From positions 1 to 8,408 of the forward strand of contig JAKAJF010000036.1 of the NCBI GenBank assembly GCA_021813875.1: DNA of 8,408 bases, written 5' to 3'. The notes beneath the pieces were generated by a model that saw nothing but the letters and a program-made list of their open reading frames with translations, was not told where the DNA came from and made no database searches. Position 1 is the stretch's first letter. Every line of letters starts with the position of its first letter. Below, piece after piece: positions 1-3,318 of this stretch. The position numbers and the translations under genes were made by a program. Origin of the DNA: a bacterium (GTDB lineage: Bacteria > Patescibacteriota > Patescibacteriia > Patescibacteriales > JAKAJF01).

Positions 1-2
1 AA

Positions 3-59
3 CGGCGGCCCGAGAACGAAGACGGCCAGCTGATCCTTAAGAATGTTTTAAAAGCCTAA
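3..59 (+). CDS. 3' end of an unidentified gene (partial)
   Basis: Only the last 18 codons of this gene lie in the window; the start is upstream. The frame beginning at base 3 stays open to a TAA at 57-59 and ends in the residues DGQLILKNVLKA. The other two forward frames close earlier, at 31-33 and 38-40. A strong intrinsic terminator begins 7 bases after the stop, which supports this frame as a real gene end. The fragment is hydrophilic with a Lys-rich tail and is too short to assign to a family. Confidence 0.5.
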   Translation, partial: RRPENEDGQLILKNVLKA

Positions 60-65
60 AAGCTT

Positions 66-93
66 AACCCGTTTGATTCCAAACGGGTTTTTT
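66..93 (+). terminator. Rho-independent terminator of the upstream gene
   Basis: A perfect 10-bp inverted repeat (AACCCGTTTG at 66-75, CAAACGGGTT at 80-89) with a 4-base loop ATTC runs straight into a T tract at 88-93. It sits 7 bases after the stop of the partial upstream gene and separates that transcript from the PurM-like gene. Confidence 0.9.
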
Positions 94-94
94 A

Positions 95-123
95 TTGACT
101 TTTAGGGCTTTTCCGGCTAAGGT
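95..123 (+). promoter_or_regulatory. Putative sigma-70-type promoter for the PurM-like gene
   Basis: A -35-like TTGACT (95-100) is followed after exactly 17 bases by a weak -10-like TAAGGT (118-123), directly downstream of the preceding terminator. Transcription from it would leave a leader of about 65 bases before the ATG at 195. The -10 matches only half of the consensus, so the assignment is tentative. The leader contains an AAGGAGG (137-143) with no ATG, GTG or TTG at a usable distance. Confidence 0.4.
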
Positions 124-194
124 AAGGCCAACAAACAAGGAGGACCATAGGGCGCTCTTTTTATTTTTTAACCCCAGGAAAAGGAGAGTAAAAG

Positions 195-1400
195 ATGGAC
201 AGATACAAACAGGAAGTAATCGATCCCGGCGATCGGGTTTCCAAACTTGCCCATAAAGTCTGTATCGAGAGCTTCAACAACTCCAAAGCGGTCATCATCA
301 TTCCCCGCCAGCCCGGTAATTTCCGCGGCGCCGTCGATTTCAATTTCCGCCGGCCGATCCTTAAAGCCATGATGGCTGGCCAGGCGGCCCAAACGATTCA
401 AAACGACGGGGCCGGCGGCAAGCCTCAGTTTTTCACCTTGGTCGGGGACAAAAGGATCTTCCGCGGCCTCGGCTGGGAAATCATCACCATGTGCGCCGAT
501 GACATCGCCCGCACCGGAGGTTTCCCGGCCGTCATGATCAACCAGGTTGACGTGAAGAAAATCACGACTGCCAACCTCCCCTTGATAGAGGCGATGCTCG
601 AGGGCTATGGCGACGCACTCGAAAAGGCCGGCCTGGTCAACCTCACCGGCGAAACCGCGGTCATGAAGCATAGCGTCACCGCTTTCTGCGATGGCGATAG
701 CGAGGAACAGCTGGTGCTTACCCTTACCGGCGCCTGCCTCGGGGTCGTCCATAAGGAGAAGACCATTGACGGCTCGAAGATCGGGCCGGGCCAGCCGATC
801 GTGGGCCTTTTCGAACCCGGCTACCGCTGTAATGGCGGGACTTTCTTTACTAATCTTCTCGTCAGCTTATTTGGAGAGGGAGATCCCAAGAAAGTCTTAA
901 AGAATAAGGAAGCTCTCAAGTTCGCCCGCAAGCTGACCATCCCCTCAAAAAGCTACGCCCGGCTCATCAGCAAAGTTCACGGCTGGAAGCCGGACGGGGA
1001 AATAACCGAGCCGCTCGTGAAGATAACGGGCATCGCTCATATCACCGGCGGCGGCGTCTGGGCCAAGTTCGGCGAAATCCTGCCCGAAAGCATAGGTGCC
1101 ATCCTCGACAATATGCCCGAACCGCCGGCCGCCCTTCTCGAGGGCCAGAAGCTCTCATACAAGGTTCCCGAGCTAAAGCTGACCGACCTTCAGGCTTACG
1201 GGACTCTCCATGGCGGTTGCGGCATGATGGTCATCTGCGAAAGCAAGAGCGACGCCGACCGCCTCATTGGGGCGGCCGGATCCGAAGGAGTGAGGGCCTC
1301 GGTGATCGGACGGACAGTCTTGTCGGCCGTGAAGGAGATCACCATCCACTCCCGCTTCAAGGAGAAAAAGATACTGTCTTCAGCCGAATTGGCCGATTAA
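195..1400 (+). CDS. PurM/AIR-synthase-like ATP-dependent enzyme
   Basis: The 401-residue protein has the two-domain PurM fold by motif order. The N-terminal half has NDGAGGK (70-76, counterpart of DGVGTK), an acidic CADDIA segment (100-105) and LTGETAVM (150-157, counterpart of GGETAEM). The C-terminal half has GVVHKEKTIDGSKI (183-196), CNGG (212-215), IAHITGGG (280-287) and LHGGCGMMV (339-347). PurM closes formylglycinamidine ribotide to aminoimidazole ribotide using ATP in the cytoplasm. The protein is longer than E. coli PurM, with extra N-terminal residues, and the usual Thr in DGxGTK is Gly here. No other purine-synthesis gene is present, so a stand-alone or altered substrate role is possible and no symbol is given. 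The start has a GGAGA Shine-Dalgarno at 183-187, 7 bases upstream. The gene is monocistronic, bounded by terminators on both sides. Confidence 0.85.
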   Translation: MDRYKQEVIDPGDRVSKLAHKVCIESFNNSKAVIIIPRQPGNFRGAVDFNFRRPILKAMMAGQAAQTIQNDGAGGKPQFFTLVGDKRIFRGLGWEIITMCADDIARTGGFPAVMINQVDVKKITTANLPLIEAMLEGYGDALEKAGLVNLTGETAVMKHSVTAFCDGDSEEQLVLTLTGACLGVVHKEKTIDGSKIGPGQPIVGLFEPGYRCNGGTFFTNLLVSLFGEGDPKKVLKNKEALKFARKLTIPSKSYARLISKVHGWKPDGEITEPLVKITGIAHITGGGVWAKFGEILPESIGAILDNMPEPPAALLEGQKLSYKVPELKLTDLQAYGTLHGGCGMMVICESKSDADRLIGAAGSEGVRASVIGRTVLSAVKEITIHSRFKEKKILSSAELAD

Positions 1401-1405
1401 TTCTC

Positions 1406-1439
1406 GGGCGGACCCCAAAAGTCCGCCCTTTTCTTTTTT
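1406..1439 (+). terminator. Rho-independent terminator of the PurM-like gene
   Basis: A perfect 8-bp stem (GGGCGGAC at 1406-1413, GTCCGCCC at 1421-1428) with a 7-base loop is followed by a T-rich tract at 1429-1439. It begins 5 bases after the PurM-like stop codon and leaves only 24 bases before the next start codon. Confidence 0.9.
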
Positions 1440-1463
1440 AGGCAAAAATGCAAAGATAAATAC

Positions 1464-2162
1464 ATGAAAAAAGGAACTCAGAAAAAATTGCTGGCTTTAG
1501 TCCGAAAAAACTACGAAGAAATCGCGGAGGAATTCGGTGCCACTCGCGAAGGACTTCATTGGCCGGAATTGGAAAAACTGACTTCCTTGGTCAAAAATGG
1601 CGATTCCGTCCTTGATGCCGGCTGTGGCAGCGGCCGGTTGCTCAAATATTTAAAAAATAAAAAGATAGAATATCTAGGGGTCGATAATAGCCAAGGACTT
1701 TTAGAGATTGCTCAGAAGGAATTCCCGGAGTTCAAATTTAAGATAGCGGACGTTTTAGAATTAGACAGGCTGCCGGAAAAAAATTTTGATCATATTTTTT
1801 CCATCGCCGTCCTCCATCACCTGCCGGGCCGGGACGCTCAGACCGAGGCTTTGAGGCAGATGAAAGAAAAGTTGAAGCCCGAAGGGGAAATCGTCGTTTC
1901 GGTCTGGAATTTATGGCGCACCAAATATCTGACCCTTATTCTCAAATCGGCCATCTTGAAAATTTTTGGCCGGAATGAGGCCGATTTCGGAGATATAATT
2001 TTTAATTGGAACAAGGGCGGAAAGGTGAGTCCGAGATATTATCATGCCTTTACGAAAAGGGAGCTGAAAAGAATCGCCGGAAAGGCCGGACTTATTATTG
2101 TAAATATCTATTCCACCAAAGATAATGGCAGTAATTTTTATTTAATCTTGAAAAAGGCTTGA
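1464..2162 (+). CDS. Class I SAM-dependent methyltransferase, Trm9/ALKBH8-like
   Basis: The 232-residue protein has the Rossmann methyltransferase order: motif I VLDAGCGSGRLL (49-60), the acidic end of strand 2 in YLGVDNS (70-76), motif II/III around FKIADVLEL (92-100), and the motif IV region FDHIFSIAVLHHL (108-120), followed by the KPEGEIVVSVWN strand (138-149). Near the C-terminus RYYHAFTKREL (191-201) resembles the RYYH...EL segment of eukaryotic and archaeal Trm9/ALKBH8 enzymes, which methylate modified uridine at the tRNA wobble position. That points to a tRNA substrate, although small-molecule methyltransferases share the fold. The ATG has no clear Shine-Dalgarno and lies just past a terminator, so the mRNA may be leaderless or nearly so. 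Composition is visibly AT-richer than the flanking genes. A tRNA-Arg gene follows 52 bases downstream. Confidence 0.8.
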   Translation: MKKGTQKKLLALVRKNYEEIAEEFGATREGLHWPELEKLTSLVKNGDSVLDAGCGSGRLLKYLKNKKIEYLGVDNSQGLLEIAQKEFPEFKFKIADVLELDRLPEKNFDHIFSIAVLHHLPGRDAQTEALRQMKEKLKPEGEIVVSVWNLWRTKYLTLILKSAILKIFGRNEADFGDIIFNWNKGGKVSPRYYHAFTKRELKRIAGKAGLIIVNIYSTKDNGSNFYLILKKA

Positions 2163-2187
2163 TTTTTTCCGGAAATCATCTTATTAT
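2159..2187 (+). promoter_or_regulatory. Putative promoter for tRNA-Arg and the small membrane genes
   Basis: A -35-like TTGATT (2159-2164) overlaps the methyltransferase stop codon and is followed after 17 bases by a -10-like TATTAT (2182-2187) in an AT-rich stretch. The predicted start, near 2194, lies about 20 bases before the mature tRNA, a normal 5' leader for RNase P removal. No convincing terminator separates the methyltransferase from the tRNA, so read-through may also contribute. Confidence 0.5.
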
Positions 2188-2214
2188 AAATTATTGTTGA
2201 AAAATTTAAAAAAT

Positions 2215-2288
2215 GCATCCGTAGCTCAACTGGATAGAGCACTTGGCTTCGGACCAAGGGGTTGCGGGTTCAAATCCTGCCGGATGCA
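2215..2288 (+). tRNA. tRNA-Arg(UCG)
   Basis: A full cloverleaf can be drawn. The acceptor stem is GCATCCG (2215-2221) with CGGATGC (2281-2287), and the discriminator is A at 2288. The D stem is GCTC (2224-2227) with GAGC (2237-2240). The anticodon stem is CTTGG (2242-2246) with CCAAG (2254-2258), enclosing the loop CTTCGGA, which places the anticodon TCG at 2249-2251 after the invariant T. The variable loop is 5 bases and the T stem is GCGGG with CCTGC around TTCAAAT. The tRNA decodes the Arg codon CGA and possibly other CGN codons through U34. The bases after the discriminator are CAC, so CCA is not encoded and must be added by a nucleotidyltransferase. The gene probably shares a transcript with the two small genes downstream. 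Confidence 0.97.
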
Positions 2289-2312
2289 CACATTAAGAAG
2301 CTCTTTATCTTT

Positions 2313-2328
2313 AAAGAAAGGAGGTGAT
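2313..2328 (+). promoter_or_regulatory. Near-perfect Shine-Dalgarno that decides the start at 2333
   Basis: AAAGGAGGTGAT (2317-2328) is complementary along its length to a typical 16S rRNA 3' end. Its GGAGG core (2320-2324) is 8 bases before the GTG at 2333. The GTG at 2324 and ATG at 2327 lie inside the ribosome-binding sequence and are therefore unlikely starts. A weak AT hairpin (TCTTTA 2302-2307 with TAAAGA 2312-2317) abuts it. Confidence 0.75.
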
Positions 2329-2332
2329 GGTC

Positions 2333-2524
2333 GTGGGCGAGAAAGAGTACGGTCCTTGGTTGTTCACGCTATTATTTATTTTTTTCGTGGTCGGGTTCGG
2401 AAGCCGGTTTTCGATAGTCAGGGAGGCCTCTAAAGAAGTCTATGAAGATGCTGTCAGAGACGTGAAGGAGTTTTTTAGGGCCTCGAGAGAGATTTTCCGA
2501 GCGGTAGGCAGGAGAGAGATTTAA
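2333..2524 (+). CDS. Small single-span membrane protein with cytoplasmic amphipathic helix (unknown)
   Basis: The 63-residue protein starts with GTG, chosen from the strong Shine-Dalgarno 8 bases upstream. After a short charged N-terminus there is one hydrophobic segment, about residues 8-25 (PWLFTLLFIFFVVGFGSR), followed by a charged stretch with heptad-like spacing (EASKEVYEDAVRDVKEFF and on to the end) that should form an amphipathic helix or short coiled coil. This layout suits a membrane-anchored scaffold or an assembly partner, but I recognise no family. It lies 44 bases after the tRNA with no terminator between them. A second small membrane gene follows after 13 bases, suggesting an operon of tRNA plus two small proteins. 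The exceptional ribosome-binding site suggests efficient translation. Confidence 0.7.
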   Translation: MGEKEYGPWLFTLLFIFFVVGFGSRFSIVREASKEVYEDAVRDVKEFFRASREIFRAVGRREI

Positions 2525-2537
2525 GCACGAGGTAATC

Positions 2538-2666
2538 ATGTCGGAATTCGGTTGGTACGCCAGTCTGTGCGCGGACAAGTCTTCTTTAGTCCCCTGGTTT
2601 TTGTTGGGGGCGGTGATAGCGGTTTCGGCAGCGGCCTTTTGGGGAGGTTTAAGATTAAGGAATTAG
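2538..2666 (+). CDS. 42-residue predicted membrane protein (unknown)
   Basis: An ATG at 2538 with GAGGT at 2529-2533 upstream opens a 42-codon frame closed by TAG at 2664-2666. The product begins MSEFGWYASLCADKSS and then has one hydrophobic segment, about residues 18-39 (LVPWFLLGAVIAVSAAAFWG), ending in a basic LRLRN tail. The positive-inside rule would place the C-terminus in the cytoplasm. It follows the 63-residue membrane gene by 13 bases, and the transcription terminator begins within its stop codon, which is how other genes in this window end and supports it being real. No family is recognised. The two small proteins may work together, but nothing in the sequence proves this. Confidence 0.6.
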   Translation: MSEFGWYASLCADKSSLVPWFLLGAVIAVSAAAFWGGLRLRN

Positions 2667-2692
2667 GCGGAAGATTTCCGCCTTTTTATTTT
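2665..2692 (+). terminator. Rho-independent terminator overlapping a stop codon
   Basis: A perfect 8-bp stem (AGGCGGAA at 2665-2672, TTCCGCCT at 2676-2683) with a 3-base loop GAT is followed by TTTTTATTTT. The stem begins inside the TAG of the 42-residue gene and ends the tRNA/small-membrane-protein transcript. Confidence 0.88.
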
Positions 2693-2697
2693 CAAGC

Positions 2698-2721
2698 TAT
2701 AATATTGAGAAAGAAAGGAGG
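2698..2721 (+). promoter_or_regulatory. -10 box and ribosome-binding site of the exported-protein gene
   Basis: A perfect TATAAT (2698-2703) lies 6 bases after the previous T tract. Its -35 would fall in the terminator arm (TTTCCG, 2675-2680, 17-base spacing), a poor match. The expected start near 2710 gives a leader of about 16 bases consisting mostly of AAAGAAAGGAGG (2710-2721), a strong Shine-Dalgarno 5 bases before the ATG. The same 12-mer precedes the small membrane gene at 2313-2324. Confidence 0.6.
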
Positions 2722-2726
2722 ACGAT

Positions 2727-3242
2727 ATGAGATGGATGCTGGCGGTTCTTTTTATCGTGTTGGGAACGAACCTCTGCCTGGCCGAAGGAAGGGCTTCGGC
2801 CGAAGGAGAGAAAAAAGGAGAACCTTGTGAATTGATGCTGAAAGAATTTCCCGGCCTGGCACAGTTCAATAAAGGATTGAAGGCCTCCTTCGATTCCGGC
2901 CTCAGCCGTGTCGGCCTGGATGATTACCTATCTCTTTCTCTGGCCGGCGCCCGAGGGAGGATCAGTTTTTCGGACGGATGTTTTTATGGCCGGAAAGCCC
3001 GTCCGGACCAGGAGAGATTCACCGCCATCCTGGACGGCCAGGCCGGCACCAGGGGAGCCAAGCTGAAGCTGGGCTTCCGGCGGGCTTGGCTCCTTGATGA
3101 CATCAAGCTCGAGTATGATCAGAAGTATTCCGGCGAAGGCAAACTGGGGTGCCGCTTCTCCAAGCATTGGGAGTTCGATACTTTCTTGGAAAAGATGGGC
3201 CGGAAGTCCGGCTTCTGGCCGAAGATAGGAGGAGTCTTTTGA
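2727..3242 (+). CDS. Exported protein of unknown function
   Basis: The 171-residue protein begins with a typical signal peptide: MRWM, a hydrophobic core LAVLFIVLGTNLCLA (5-19) and possible cleavage after CLA (19) or ASA (25). There is no proper lipobox, since Leu precedes the only Cys in the signal region. The mature part carries three Cys (34, 85, 142) and, in its second half, alternating hydrophobic and charged stretches such as AKLKLGFRRAW (111-121), IKLEYDQKY (126-134) and GKLGCRFS (138-145), suggesting beta strands. This pattern recalls barrel or autotransporter-type strands, but the length is too short to claim that. No family is recognised. The start is fixed by a strong Shine-Dalgarno. 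The gene is monocistronic, with its own -10 box and a terminator overlapping its stop. It contains two GC-rich inverted repeats (2780-2801 and 3199-3212). Confidence 0.72.
   Translation: MRWMLAVLFIVLGTNLCLAEGRASAEGEKKGEPCELMLKEFPGLAQFNKGLKASFDSGLSRVGLDDYLSLSLAGARGRISFSDGCFYGRKARPDQERFTAILDGQAGTRGAKLKLGFRRAWLLDDIKLEYDQKYSGEGKLGCRFSKHWEFDTFLEKMGRKSGFWPKIGGVF
2780..2801 (+). repeat. Perfect 8-bp inverted repeat in the signal-peptide region
   Basis: GGCCGAAG (2780-2787) and CTTCGGCC (2794-2801) are exact reverse complements with a 6-base loop GAAGGG. They lie in the codons around the predicted signal-peptide cleavage site. In mRNA this would form a stable hairpin about 53 bases after the start codon. 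It may be chance from the AEG...AEG residue repeat, or a translation-pausing element. Confidence 0.5.
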
Positions 3243-3261
3243 AGGCTCCTTTTCTTTTTTT
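3230..3261 (+). terminator. Rho-independent terminator overlapping the exported-protein stop
   Basis: A 9-bp stem (AGGAGTCTT at 3230-3238, AAGGCTCCT at 3242-3250, one G-U pair) with a 3-base loop TTG is followed by TTTCTTTTTTT. The TGA stop of the exported protein (3240-3242) lies in the loop and the stem edge. Confidence 0.85.
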
Positions 3262-3277
3262 ATTTCCCTTCTTATTG

Positions 3278-3283
3278 TATAAT
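3278..3283 (+). promoter_or_regulatory. -10 box of the smc-like gene
   Basis: A perfect TATAAT follows the preceding terminator by 16 bases. At the -35 distance there is only the T tract of that terminator, so the upstream element is poor or replaced by T-rich DNA. The predicted start, near 3290, gives a leader of about 29 bases in which no Shine-Dalgarno is visible. Confidence 0.55.
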
Positions 3284-3318
3284 CAAAGAAAAGGCACTTC
3301 GTCTTTATTTATTTTTGT

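Noticed and set aside
168..752. Minus-strand open frame of 194 codons opposite the PurM-like gene
   Set aside because: It is antisense to conserved PurM motifs, has no recognisable domain and lacks a promoter or ribosome-binding site of its own.
1448..1459. Three-codon upstream frame (ATG CAA AGA TAA) before the methyltransferase
   Set aside because: It is so short that chance is the simplest explanation, and it has no Shine-Dalgarno.
2194..2433. Forward open frame running through tRNA-Arg
   Set aside because: It reads through the tRNA cloverleaf, which is certain, and then overlaps the small membrane gene in another frame.
2727..2790. Lipoprotein signal in the exported protein
   Set aside because: The Cys at residue 17 is preceded by Leu, not by Gly, Ala or Ser, so the lipobox rule fails.
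2552..2830. Forward open frame across 2552-2830
   Set aside because: It spans a strong terminator and promoter and overlaps the 42-residue gene and the exported-protein gene, both of which have better start signals.
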